NCBI GenBank assembly: GCA_016712745.1
Contig: JADJQN010000001.1
Location: forward strand, 1,798,001-1,862,000
Direction: 5' to 3'
From: Sandaracinaceae bacterium
GTDB lineage: Bacteria > Myxococcota_A > Polyangia > Polyangiales > JADJQN01
Length of the DNA stretch: 64,000 nt
A program made the translations under genes and the position numbers. The notes below the pieces were generated by a model. That model searched no databases. It had not been told where the DNA came from and saw nothing but the letters and a program-made list of their open reading frames with translations. This document shows positions 8,490 to 17,349 of the stretch, in pieces. How positions within the stretch are numbered: the stretch's first letter is position 1; each line of letters begins with the position of its first letter.

Positions 8490-10178
8490 TCAGCGCTCGT
8501 ATGCACCGACGTCGGGCGCGGCGCCGTTGAAAGGGAAGCCTACATCGGTTCCGCGGTCCAGAAGGTCGGATCCCGCAACGAGGCGTAGGAATGGCAAATT
8601 CGGCAAGCTTCCGTCGGCCTGACGCGGCCCGGCCGCACCGACCGACGATGTGCTCATGAAATCTGCGTCGTTGATCGTGACGCCCGGGCTCAGGTTGCCG
8701 TAGTCGATTCCGTCGTGCGTCGTGGCCCAAACGTTGTTCGAGATATTGTCGTCAAGGCCGTCGTACACCCAGTCGCCACCTGATTGCAGGCGGTTGTTCG
8801 CGTACGCCCAGTCATTGCGGAAGATGTGGGCGATGCCAACCGATCGTCCCGTGCCAAAGCCAAATCCATCGTTTCCATTGTGGTACGCGACCGAGTTCAC
8901 GATCTGCATCTGATGGCTGAACTCGGCCATCATGTTGGCCGAGTAACCCGTGCCGACATTCTCGAAGGAGACGCAGTGATCCAAATACTTCTTTAGAACG
9001 GTCGGCATGCCAGGCGGGCCGGCCGAACCATGCCCGCCGAGTTTGAAGCCTTCGCCGGCCTCGATACTCACGACGTAGCCCTCGACGCCAAAGAAAACCG
9101 CCGGGTCCTCCGGGGTCATCTCAGAATCATTGGGCGTCGTGTTGGTCGGGCCCCACGGCTTGATGCCGTTCCAAAACGACCAACATCCGCTGAGCGTTAC
9201 TCGCGCCCCTGCCCAGTCGAACCAATCATATCCATCGTCCGAGTTGAGCCATGCACGACAACCTTCATACACGTTGTCCGTGGACTCATCGCCGCCGGAA
9301 CAACCAAAGCCATCACCTGTGTTCCAGGAGCCGTATTCTGGAAACGCGGGATCACCAAGACCATCGCCGTTATGATGTGAGTCGATATTCAGCAGGTGAT
9401 TGTTGGTTGAAGGCGTGACTGACGACTGGCTGAGCGTAAAACCCGCGCCCGCGATGTTCGAAATATCGAAGAGCTCGATGGTGCAATGCTCACAGCCCGA
9501 AATGTTCACGCCGCGAGATATTCCAACGCCGCTTGGGACTTGCGCAAGCATCGTCACGGTGAAGCCCTTTAGATGAACGTAGCTGCTGTTGAGCAGAACG
9601 AACACAAACGGATATTCATACGTCGGCGTAATGTTGGCGCAGCTGAAGATGGGTTTCTCGCCGGGATACGCCCAGATGCGAATCGGCGCACCGGCGGTGC
9701 CGTGAAGATCTTCGAGAATAAAATGGTTGGACGCGTCGTCCCCCGCCTCCGACAGATAGGTGCCGCCGCGAATGTACGCGGTCTTTCCCGCTGCCCCCGC
9801 GCCCAGTGTGTGAAGCACGTTGTTGAGCTTAGCGAGAGTGCGAAAGGGCGCTTCGATCGTACCCGGATTGCTATCGTTGCCGGTCGGCGACACGTAGTAG
9901 TCGCCTTCATCCGGACTGCCCGCATCGGAGCCGCCCGAGTCGGGCAAGCCACCTAGATCGATGTCGGCACCGGAGTCGAAACCGCCTGCGTCAAATGAAC
10001 CGCCGTCGACTCCGCCTGCGTCCACGCTTCCGAGGTCGATGTCTACGCCGAGGTCCTCCCGCGCGGCGGCATCGGTGCCCGAAGTGCTAGTCAGCGAGGA
10101 TGCGCAACCGACGAAGCATGCGCATGCGATGATCGCGGCGGCACAGGCCGCACTACTACCTGAAGATGGCAATCTCAT
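8490..10178 (-). CDS. Lipoprotein with PL9 (PelL-like) pectate-lyase beta-helix fold
   Basis: 562 aa. A lipoprotein signal (Cys25, FVGC) precedes a long Asp/Gly/Ala linker (about 40-92). The catalytic domain starts with DYYVSPTGNDSNPGT, the usual opening of PL9 and related right-handed beta-helix enzymes, and contains the PL9-type calcium cluster (LNSDDGYDWFDWAG, 311-324) and the putative catalytic Lys379 in EGFKLGG. It ends in the family-typical PDVGAYE. PL9 enzymes cleave polygalacturonate by beta-elimination. Predicted to sit on the outer membrane, possibly facing out. No other pectin genes are nearby, so another acidic polysaccharide is possible. Confidence 0.8.
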   Translation of the reverse strand: MRLPSSGSSAACAAAIIACACFVGCASSLTSTSGTDAAAREDLGVDIDLGSVDAGGVDGGSFDAGGFDSGADIDLGGLPDSGGSDAGSPDEGDYYVSPTGNDSNPGTIEAPFRTLAKLNNVLHTLGAGAAGKTAYIRGGTYLSEAGDDASNHFILEDLHGTAGAPIRIWAYPGEKPIFSCANITPTYEYPFVFVLLNSSYVHLKGFTVTMLAQVPSGVGISRGVNISGCEHCTIELFDISNIAGAGFTLSQSSVTPSTNNHLLNIDSHHNGDGLGDPAFPEYGSWNTGDGFGCSGGDESTDNVYEGCRAWLNSDDGYDWFDWAGARVTLSGCWSFWNGIKPWGPTNTTPNDSEMTPEDPAVFFGVEGYVVSIEAGEGFKLGGHGSAGPPGMPTVLKKYLDHCVSFENVGTGYSANMMAEFSHQMQIVNSVAYHNGNDGFGFGTGRSVGIAHIFRNDWAYANNRLQSGGDWVYDGLDDNISNNVWATTHDGIDYGNLSPGVTINDADFMSTSSVGAAGPRQADGSLPNLPFLRLVAGSDLLDRGTDVGFPFNGAAPDVGAYER

Positions 10179-10396
10179 CGTGAGGATCCCTTCGCTACTA
10201 AGGTTCAGATCACAAGGTACACACGCGCCTCGGCGGCTTCACGACAAAACGCGCAACGCCTGTGTTAAACGTGTGCCGACATACCGTCTCGCCGGCCGGA
10301 ACGCACAGGGCGGGCGCAGAGGTAGTCTTGAGTGCACTCGCTTCGCGCCCGCAGCAAGCGTATCCTGCGCCGTCACCGGCTTTCGAACGTGAGCGC

Positions 10397-12007
10397 ATGA
10401 CCCTTTCACGACGCAATTTCATTCAACTGGTGGGCGCTGCGTCGCTCGCGGGCGCTTTGCCTTCGTGTGCGACCGAAACGCCGATCGTCGAAGAAGAACC
10501 TGAAGAGATAATTCCAGTACCGACCGAGCTTGGGCCCGACGGTTTTCCCATCTACGTCGAAGACCCGATTGTCGGCCCGGCCTCGCTCTTCTCGCACGGG
10601 ATCGCCAGTGGCGACCCGACGGATAGCGCGATCATTCTATGGACGCGCGTTTCGCCAGACGACCCGTCAGTGCCCGCGCTGGTTTTTTGGGAGTGCGCAA
10701 GCGACGCCGCTTTCACTACGCGCCATGGTGCGGGCTGGATCGCAGCCACAGCGCGCCATGACTTCACGGCCAAAGCCGACGCACAGGCGTTGCCCGCGGG
10801 CACAAACCTTTACTATCGCTTTCGATCGCAAGGGCAGATGTCGATTGTGGGCCGCACGAAGACTGCAAGCAGCACCGCGGCCCAAGCGCGTTTTGCGCTC
10901 GCGTCCTGCGCCCGTTTCGAGGCCGGCTATTATATCGCGTACGGCGCCATCGCCGAGCTCGATGATCTTGACGCGGTTATTCACGTCGGAGACTACATCT
11001 ACGAATATGCGGACGGCGTAACCGACGCTGTACGCTCGGCCGAGCCCGCGAACGAGCTCTTCACGCTGGCCGACTATCGCACGCGCTATTCGTGTTATCG
11101 CCGGGACGTGCAGTTGCAAGCCATGCACGCGCGCCATCCCGTGATCGCAGTATGGGATGACCACGAAGTGGTCAACGACGCTTGGTCGACCGGCATGCCC
11201 GCCGATTCGACACCATCGCCAATCGAGTTTTCCGCCCGTAAAAAGAACGCTCTGCGCGCGCACGGGGAGTGGATGCCCGTCCGCGTCAACGCTGACGGAA
11301 GCATCCATCGCTCTTTTCGCTTCGGCCCAACCGACTTGTTTATGCTCGACACGCGCTACGAAGGTCGCGTGCAACAAACCACGTCCAACAATTTTGCAGC
11401 GATCGCGAGTCCCGCGCGAACGCTCCTCGGCAGCGTGCAGGAAGAGTGGCTGGCGAGCGGACTCGCGTCGACGAATGCGCAGTATTGCTTGATCGGCCAG
11501 CAACTTATGATGGCTCAGCTCGCACTTCGCGGACGGACGTTGTCGCAAGGTGGTCCAAACATCGTCAATCCGGATCAGTGGGACGGCTATCAGGGCAGCC
11601 GCGCGTGGATCTTCGACCAGTTCGCGCGCCGACAGAATGTTGTCGTGCTGTCGGGCGACTTGCATGTTTCATTTGCCAGCGAGCTGGTAATTGATCCGTG
11701 GGATTCCGCTGTCTACAACCCGGAGACCGGCGCGGGCGTGGTTGGTGTCGAGCTGCTGACGCCCGGGATCACGTCACCAAGCGGAATCGACGGAGCGTTT
11801 CTGGGCTTCGCGCTCGATAACAATCCCCACATCCTGTACGGCGAGATTGAGCACCGAGGCTTCGTCAGCTTGGAGTTCGACTCGACGCAGATGCGGGCAT
11901 CCTATAATCACGTGGAGAATGCACGCGATGAGACGAGCGGCTTCCTTCCGCCTGTCCAATTCGAAATGATGAGCGGCAGCAAGCGGCTTGTGCGTGTCGG
12001 TAGCTAG
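10397..12007 (+). CDS. PhoD-type metallophosphatase, Tat-exported
   Basis: 536 aa from ATG 10397, which begins a twin-arginine signal (LSRRNFIQLVGAAS); a lipobox-like LPSC follows at about residue 24, so it may also be lipidated. PhoD family motifs are present: the N-terminal FSHGIASGDPTDSAIILWTR, metal-ligand motifs HVGDYIYEY and WDDHEVVNDAW, FMLDTRYEGR, and LSGDLHVSF. PhoD enzymes are Ca/Fe-dependent alkaline phosphatases/phosphodiesterases used in phosphate scavenging. The 5' flank (218 bp, divergent from the pectate-lyase-like gene) has no obvious Pho box. A 9-bp inverted repeat follows the stop. Confidence 0.9.
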   Translation: MTLSRRNFIQLVGAASLAGALPSCATETPIVEEEPEEIIPVPTELGPDGFPIYVEDPIVGPASLFSHGIASGDPTDSAIILWTRVSPDDPSVPALVFWECASDAAFTTRHGAGWIAATARHDFTAKADAQALPAGTNLYYRFRSQGQMSIVGRTKTASSTAAQARFALASCARFEAGYYIAYGAIAELDDLDAVIHVGDYIYEYADGVTDAVRSAEPANELFTLADYRTRYSCYRRDVQLQAMHARHPVIAVWDDHEVVNDAWSTGMPADSTPSPIEFSARKKNALRAHGEWMPVRVNADGSIHRSFRFGPTDLFMLDTRYEGRVQQTTSNNFAAIASPARTLLGSVQEEWLASGLASTNAQYCLIGQQLMMAQLALRGRTLSQGGPNIVNPDQWDGYQGSRAWIFDQFARRQNVVVLSGDLHVSFASELVIDPWDSAVYNPETGAGVVGVELLTPGITSPSGIDGAFLGFALDNNPHILYGEIEHRGFVSLEFDSTQMRASYNHVENARDETSGFLPPVQFEMMSGSKRLVRVGS

Positions 12008-12013
12008 AGTCGT

Positions 12014-12036
12014 TACACTAGCGTCGTGCTAGTGTA
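12014..12036. promoter_or_regulatory. Perfect 9-bp inverted repeat (TACACTAGC-N5-GCTAGTGTA)
   Basis: The repeat occupies 12014-12022 and 12028-12036 with loop GTCGT. It starts 7 bp after the PhoD-type gene stop and ends 7 bp before the ATG at 12044. There is no T-run, so it is not a standard terminator. It could be a repressor operator or a hairpin controlling the small downstream gene. Confidence 0.5.
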
Positions 12037-12043
12037 CGCCGCG

Positions 12044-12271
12044 ATGATTCACCGACACGACAACGCGACGCAAACCCGTTGGGACCGCGGCGACTTCAAA
12101 GTGCAGCTCATTCTGCCGGGCGACACAAAGCCGATGGGCTTCTGCGACGGCACGGATGCCGACCGCGCCGAGCTTCGATCGATGGCCGAGGCCGAAGGGT
12201 CATCCTTCGAGATCGAGGTCAAAGTGCTCAAGACCGGGCGCGAAATCTGGACGCTGCGCGGTTCTGGTTAG
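12044..12271 (+). CDS. Small hypothetical protein
   Basis: 75 aa from ATG 12044; a GTG at 12026 in frame would add six residues but falls inside the inverted repeat just upstream. The sequence is soluble and polar with a beta-rich look (FKVQLILPGDTKPMGF, SSFEIEVKVLKTGREIWTLRG). No family is recognised. No Shine-Dalgarno is evident for either start. It follows the PhoD-type phosphatase gene by 36 bp and may be transcribed with it. Confidence 0.5.
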   Translation: MIHRHDNATQTRWDRGDFKVQLILPGDTKPMGFCDGTDADRAELRSMAEAEGSSFEIEVKVLKTGREIWTLRGSG

Positions 12272-12320
12272 CTGTCTTTTGAAGTGTGGCCGACGTGACG
12301 GCGAGGCCCCGCGTCAAACG

Positions 12321-12356
12321 CAAAAACGCCGCGGCCGTTTGATTCGGTCGCGGCGT
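12321..12356 (-). terminator. Rho-independent terminator of the DUF2171 gene
   Basis: Read on the minus strand: a 12-bp GC-rich stem (12326-12337 with 12345-12356, one G-T pair) around a 7-nt loop, followed immediately by TTTTTG. It lies 26 bp after the stop of the DUF2171 gene. Confidence 0.8.
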
Positions 12357-12381
12357 CAGTCTGCGTTTCGTTGGGTGAAGC

Positions 12382-12687
12382 TCAGGCCATTTTGGCGCCG
12401 GGCGCTTGCGTGGTCCAGCTGCGCATCATTTCTTCGCCGGGCTTGTTCGCGTGAACCTTATCGTCGACGCTTGCGATCGAGCTCACCGGAATGTAGTGAT
12501 GCACTCCCTTATCGTCCTTGTTCAACTTGATCGAGTCGCCTTCGACGCGATCTACAACGCCGAACTGTCCATCGTTCGAGCAAACAACCGGCATGCCAAC
12601 CTTGATTTGCTTCTTGTCGACGGCGCCTGACGTCGTTGCCTTGTTGCTCTTGTCCTGCGTCGTGTTCTTATCATTAGTATTCAACAT
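12382..12687 (-). CDS. DUF2171 (PRC-barrel-like) stress-associated protein
   Basis: 101 aa from ATG 12687, which has a strong AGGAG 7 nt upstream. The N-terminal ~25 residues are a polar Asn/Lys/Thr tail. The rest fits DUF2171: IKVGMPVVCSNDGQFGVVD, VEGDSIKLNKDD, HHYIPVSSIASVDDKVHANKPGEE. The family is a small beta-barrel found in many bacteria, often with stress genes; its biochemical role is unknown. Cytosolic, monocistronic, with a clear terminator downstream. Confidence 0.85.
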   Translation of the reverse strand: MLNTNDKNTTQDKSNKATTSGAVDKKQIKVGMPVVCSNDGQFGVVDRVEGDSIKLNKDDKGVHHYIPVSSIASVDDKVHANKPGEEMMRSWTTQAPGAKMA

Positions 12688-12869
12688 GGGTGGCTCCTGG
12701 AAAATTTGCGTCGCACATGCCGTGCAGCGCAGCTGTGTGACGGGAGGCAAAGCACCTTCCATGCCACGCGCGTGGCTTTATGAAACGGCGTAAAACCTCA
12801 CAGTTCCCCTTTGGCCAGCGCGCTCTGGCTCACAGCCCGGCCTCAGGTGTGGCGTCGCTGCGCGTTGCC

Positions 12870-14086
12870 CTACTCCACCAGCGGATGCCCCGTGTTGCGG
12901 GGCGGAGCGACGGAAACTTTGTTGCGACCGCCTTCTTTTGAGGCGTAGAGAGCAGAATCGGCAAAGGCGATGAGCGCATCGAGCGTCGCGCAGTCATCGC
13001 CCCTACTCGCGACCCCCAAGCTCACCGTAAACGCGATCTCAGTCGAGTCCACGATGGCGGCGTGGGCTTCTGCGCGCGTGCGAATGCGTTCGGCCAAGGC
13101 TTCCGCATCCGCGCTCGAGCCCTCTGGCAAGAGCACGACGAATTCTTCGCCACCGAGGCGCGCAGCGAGCTCGCCATCGCGAACGGTATCCTTGAGAACT
13201 GTCGCGAGCGACTTGATGACCTCATCGCCAGCGGCGTGCCCGAAACGATCGTTGATGCTTTTGAATCTATCAATATCAATCATAACCGCAGCGCACGAGC
13301 GGCCCGATCGCGTCGCGTTCTGTACGACCGCTTCACCCTGCTCATAGAATGCACGTCGATTGCGAAGTCCGGTTAGCACATCCGTGCGCGCAGTACTTTC
13401 TGCAACCGCACGCGCCTTGTCGAGCTCATGCGCAAGCCGATAGGAACGACTTAGAAACTCATTGAGCAGCTTGGTCGCGCGCGAGGCCATCGTAATGTAA
13501 AGAATGCCGCCGAACGCCATACCGCGATGAAGCATGTCGTTCTGCATGGCGAAGTGGACCGTGGCCGGGCGATGATCAGAAAAATCGATACGGCGACGCT
13601 GACGACATGCGCCGAGTAAATGGCGGCAGTGCCACTACACATCCCGATGAGGAAGAAGTAGACGACGGCTTGATATGCGACAGAGCTAGGCATGATCCAC
13701 CATCCGCCGACTCCCCAGACCACGCTCGTGAGCGCAACGGAGACAACGAACCGGCGCTCCCACACCATGAAGCGCTCCCCCGCGTTCGAAGAGCTGCGCT
13801 GCCAGAGAACCAACCCGAGCCGCATCAAGGTCATCGCGATCGAAGCGACTAGCCACGTGATGAGCTTCGCTTTGTCCCCATGCGTCCAGAGGATAAGCAC
13901 CACCGTTGCAGCCACGATCGCGCTCACAAATACACTGGGTAGTGCCTGCCGATAGATGAGCTGAACTTGCTCGGCTCGAACATGTTCCGCGACCCAAGCC
14001 GCTTCTTGCGTGCTCAGTGCCGGAAGGCTCTTTTCGCCGTTCGCCAAGGCGCCTATTACGCCGGCTTTCGAATCGCGCTGCAACAA
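12870..14086 (-). pseudogene. Membrane diguanylate cyclase (GGDEF) with a one-base frameshift
   Basis: Two overlapping frames together encode one sensor of ~404 aa. The first (from TTG 14086) has five hydrophobic helices; the second gives the last helix (MAFGGILYITM), a coiled linker (LLNEFLSRSYRLAHELDKA) and a full GGDEF domain (DVLTGLRNRRAF, IDIDRFKSINDRFGHAAGD, RLGGEEFVVLLP). The active-site GGEEF is intact; the inhibitory RxxD site reads RDGE, so product inhibition may be lost. The frames join at about 13565-13569, where adding one G to GCCCGGCC restores LIIAR-ATVHFAM. This is either a real inactivating deletion or a base missing from the assembly. If intact it would make c-di-GMP in response to a membrane signal. 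Confidence 0.8.
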
Positions 14087-14169
14087 CTACCGCCGCGCAA
14101 TGTCCCGCACTGACGCAATTTTTCTCAACGCGGTGAGGAACGGCACGCAATTTCGTCGGCAATACGGTC

Positions 14170-14185
14170 TGGCACGGCGCTCGCA
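14170..14185 (+). promoter_or_regulatory. Sigma-54 (-24/-12) promoter of the GlsB-like gene
   Basis: TGGCACG-N4-TCGCA matches the RpoN consensus TGGCACG-N4-TTGCA except for one base, and keeps the invariant GG-N10-GC spacing (14171-14172 and 14183-14184). It would start transcription near 14196, about 40 nt before the ATG at 14238. An activator would be required; none is encoded next to it. Confidence 0.6.
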
Positions 14186-14237
14186 TTCCCGAGCGTAAAA
14201 GAGCGACGCCCAGTCGCTCGCAACGGAGTAAGCGAAT

Positions 14238-14522
14238 ATGAATCCCGCATTTGGTATTATCGCATGGATAGTCGTTAGTGCGCTGGCTGGCTGGATTGGC
14301 AGCATGATCATGGGCACGAACGCAAAGATGGGCGCCGTTGCCAATATCGTTGTTGGCATCGTCGGCGCCTTGGTGGGTGGTTTTGTGACGCGTCTCATGT
14401 TCGGAGACAATCCAGGCAACAACGGCTTCCTCGTGAGCCTCGGAGTTGCGCTGCTGGGATCGTGCATCGTGCTCGCGATCGTGAAAGCGGTATCAGGCGG
14501 CGGCGGGCGAAGAGCCATCTAG
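14238..14522 (+). CDS. GlsB/YeaQ/YmgE family stress-associated membrane protein
   Basis: 94 aa with three hydrophobic helices and the family's Gly-rich pattern: IIAWIVVSALAGWIGSMIMG, VVGIVGALVGGFVTRLMFG, VALLGSCIVLAIVKAVSGG. Once annotated as transglycosylase-associated, the family consists of small membrane proteins often induced by general stress; no activity is established. GGAG precedes the ATG. The likely sigma-54 promoter at 14170-14185 suggests it is made only under a specific stress or developmental signal. Confidence 0.9.
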   Translation: MNPAFGIIAWIVVSALAGWIGSMIMGTNAKMGAVANIVVGIVGALVGGFVTRLMFGDNPGNNGFLVSLGVALLGSCIVLAIVKAVSGGGGRRAI

Positions 14523-14713
14523 CTCACGTTCACGCCAAACAAATTCCGCGTCAGTGCGCGGCTATGTCGACGCGATTTCCACCGTTGCTCGTGCGAGAAG
14601 AAGTGCGAGAGGAAGACTGCGCAAAGCAGCGTGAAATTGGCGTTTCATCGACACCCCGAGCACCAAATCTGCCTTGCGGCCAGAATTGTGTCGATGGCTC
14701 CAGTAAGTCGAAA

Positions 14714-16654
14714 TCAGCCGTCATCCTCCGCGAGCACCACCAGGCGGTCACCCTTGCTAGCCGTGAAAGGAGTATGGCGATCGATAGGATTGAGGAGCAG
14801 ACCAAATCTCTTCGAAGGGTCGTCGATGTAACGCTGCACGCCCATGACGACTTCGCCGCGCGCTTTGGCGGCGAGCACGAGGTACTCGAACGTGACCTGA
14901 TTGCCGGGCGGTACGTAGAACGCCAAAGGCTTGAGGTAGATCTCGCTGCCGTCCGATTCGAACAAGTCCTCCAGGACAGCGCGCACCCGCGGCTCGTATG
15001 TGATCTGCGCGAGCACCATCGACACCATCTCGTTGCTGATGACGATGTCGTTGATCTCCGTTGTAGCCGCAAGCTCTCGATTCTTTGGGTCGAGAATTTC
15101 CGAACACACTTCCTGACGCGGCACACCATGGCGACGACGCGCGTCGCGCAAAAGAAGGAGTGCAATGATTGCGCGAGTATCAGCGTCCTCTGCGCTCTTC
15201 GCTTCGACCGAGTCACCAAGAACCATCACCGTAGGATAGCGTTGCGGTTGAATCTGCTCCATCAAGGCGCGGCTCGTGAACTCCCCCACAACGTGCCGAA
15301 GCTGTACGTTCTTTAACTCGCCAACGTTTTCCTTCAGCCGTTTTTCGCGAACATCGCGCGGAAGTGAATTGACCAGCGTAAGCGACGAGCCCTCCCCTAC
15401 GTAGTTGTCGTACTCCTGGATAATGGGAAAGAGCTTCTCGTTCCAACCCAGCACCAACATGTGCTCCATCGGTTTGCGCGGCGCCGCTTCGAGCTTCGGC
15501 ATCGCATCAAATCGCAGAGGCCCCGCGTAGGGCTGAAACTTGATGTTCGAATCCTCCGCGAGCAGAAGCAGTTCGTCGCCAGGCTGAATGATGTAGTCCG
15601 CCGCCGGATTGAGCTGATGCGACGATCCATCCGCTTTGGCGGTGCCTACGACGAGCGCGTTCGGGAAATCGAGCAGGATGTCCGCGAATCGTCGGCCCAC
15701 GACCTGCGGCAGCGCCTTGTAGTGAATCTCGTTGCCCTCGAAGCGCAAGAGCTCGTCGTACACCACGGACAGACCGCCGATGCGCGAAGTCTGAAGAATG
15801 ATCTTCGAGATCATCTCGTTGGTGCGTACGACTTGGGCGCGACCGTTGGCGGCGATGGAGGCGATTTCCTGATTCTCGGCGATCATCACCTCGGCGGTGA
15901 CGCGCGGGAACTTGGCGCGGTCCCTGCCTTCGGGATGGTTGTAAAGCGCGAGCAGAGTTTTAATGATTCGGCCATCGGCTCGGTTGGGTTCTTCAACGTC
16001 TTTCGCATCGACAAGGACGACGATGGCTCGCGCCTGGGCGAACGAGACGCGCGCGAGGTCATTGAGCGAGACACTGCTCCCGGAACGCACGACGATCTTC
16101 ACTCGGTCTTGGTGGACGACCTTGTCACGAAGCTCCTCTTCCATGGCGGACTTTTCGCCCTCGGCCATAACGACGCAAACTATCTTTTGGGTTGCGTACG
16201 CTTCGGAGATTTGGTCGATCACAGAGAAGATCTTTTCAGACCAACCGAGGATGAGAAAGTGATCCTCCTCCATCACGGGGGCGCCGCCACGCTTGATGGC
16301 ATCGAGGCGTTCTTGAAAGTTGCCTGCGAGTGAAGAAATGAGAAGTCCGGCAACGACAACGCCCAGCACCGTGGCGCTTGTCGACACCAGACGGTTTACG
16401 TTCCCCCCATCGCCACCCATCGTGCCTGCGTCGATGAGTCGCGTGAAATACCACCAAGCTCGATCGAGTATGTTGCCGTCAGCGATGCCCAGGCCCGGCG
16501 CAACGGCCGACGTGATCATCGACAGAAGTGTGAATCCAATAACGAGCACACACGTTAAAGCGAAAAGAAAGGCGAGCTGCTTGCCTGCGCCCCCACCGAG
16601 GAACTCGTCCGCCCGATACCGAAACCTGGCCTTCCAGCCGCGCTCGACGCTCAT
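14714..16654 (-). CDS. CASTOR/POLLUX-type ion channel with RCK-like NAD-binding domains
   Basis: 646 aa from ATG 16654 (an in-frame GTG at 16672 is an alternative). The N terminus has one helix (AFLFALTCVLVIGFTLLSMI), a pore-loop-like segment (YFTRLIDAGTMGGDGG) and a second helix (TVLGVVVAGLLISSLAG). Two large cytosolic Rossmann-type repeats follow, opening with HFLILGWSEKIFSVI and HMLVLGWNEKLFPII, as in the CASTOR/POLLUX/SIP5 family. Plant members are nuclear-envelope cation channels and bacterial ones are poorly known. Likely an inner-membrane cation channel gated by ligand binding to the RCK modules. It diverges from the gene at 16822. Confidence 0.8.
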   Translation of the reverse strand: MSVERGWKARFRYRADEFLGGGAGKQLAFLFALTCVLVIGFTLLSMITSAVAPGLGIADGNILDRAWWYFTRLIDAGTMGGDGGNVNRLVSTSATVLGVVVAGLLISSLAGNFQERLDAIKRGGAPVMEEDHFLILGWSEKIFSVIDQISEAYATQKIVCVVMAEGEKSAMEEELRDKVVHQDRVKIVVRSGSSVSLNDLARVSFAQARAIVVLVDAKDVEEPNRADGRIIKTLLALYNHPEGRDRAKFPRVTAEVMIAENQEIASIAANGRAQVVRTNEMISKIILQTSRIGGLSVVYDELLRFEGNEIHYKALPQVVGRRFADILLDFPNALVVGTAKADGSSHQLNPAADYIIQPGDELLLLAEDSNIKFQPYAGPLRFDAMPKLEAAPRKPMEHMLVLGWNEKLFPIIQEYDNYVGEGSSLTLVNSLPRDVREKRLKENVGELKNVQLRHVVGEFTSRALMEQIQPQRYPTVMVLGDSVEAKSAEDADTRAIIALLLLRDARRRHGVPRQEVCSEILDPKNRELAATTEINDIVISNEMVSMVLAQITYEPRVRAVLEDLFESDGSEIYLKPLAFYVPPGNQVTFEYLVLAAKARGEVVMGVQRYIDDPSKRFGLLLNPIDRHTPFTASKGDRLVVLAEDDG

Positions 16655-16821
16655 GTGCGATGTCCGTATCACGAGCGACTTCGCGTCGTCTACGCCCGTG
16701 CACCGGTGCTTCGAGTCTGGTCCGGAATGTGAAATTCCCGCGACAAGATCCTAGCTGCTCAACACTCGGTTGACGGAATTGGAGACGGCTGCGCTACACT
16801 CGGGCTTCTTTTTAGGGGCAC

Positions 16822-17349
16822 ATGCACAGCGTAAAGATTCACCGTGATATTTTGTGGGCGAACGCCGAGGGCGAGTGCGTTGTTCGGCCGTCCACGGATT
16901 CCGAGCATGCCGAGAACGCCCCACCTCCCAGGTCGGATTTCGCCGTTGCCTGGCAGCTTGCGCAAGTCCAAGTGGACGATGCGGCGTTCTTAGTTGCGTT
17001 CTCGATGTCGCCGCTCGGGGCGTTCGACACCTCGAGCGCAGCAGTCGCCCACGCGCCAATTGTGGGGCTCGCATCCACGGAGAAGAAGGGGCTGCTCTTC
17101 GTCGCGCGCGACGGCGATGGGTTCGTTGAGGCGCAGCTAGTCGGCGATGGCGCGAGCGCCCGCGCCGCGGCCGCACTCGCGGCGATTCGCTACGCGTGGA
17201 GCTGGGATGAATCCGAGCACTTTGCTGTCTCGGTGGGTGCCGAGCATTTCACCGTCACGCTCAGTTACGATCACAAAGCAGAAGCCTACTTGGTCGACGC
17301 CGCGTCAACGACATCTCCGCAGAACTACGTGCATCGCGATCATAAGTGA
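16822..17349 (+). CDS. Hypothetical protein, coupled to a metzincin gene
   Basis: 175 aa. ATG 16822 follows AGGGG. A weak promoter candidate lies upstream (TTGACG 16770-16775, TACACT 16795-16800, 19-bp spacer). The protein is soluble with no signal peptide; mixed alpha/beta with Ala-rich helices (ARAAAALAAIRYAWSW) and strands (HFAVSVGAEHFTVTLSYD). Family not recognised. Its last codon and stop overlap the start of the metalloprotease gene (GTGA), so the two are translationally coupled; the product may be an inhibitor or accessory of that protease (inference only). Confidence 0.6.
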   Translation: MHSVKIHRDILWANAEGECVVRPSTDSEHAENAPPPRSDFAVAWQLAQVQVDDAAFLVAFSMSPLGAFDTSSAAVAHAPIVGLASTEKKGLLFVARDGDGFVEAQLVGDGASARAAAALAAIRYAWSWDESEHFAVSVGAEHFTVTLSYDHKAEAYLVDAASTTSPQNYVHRDHK

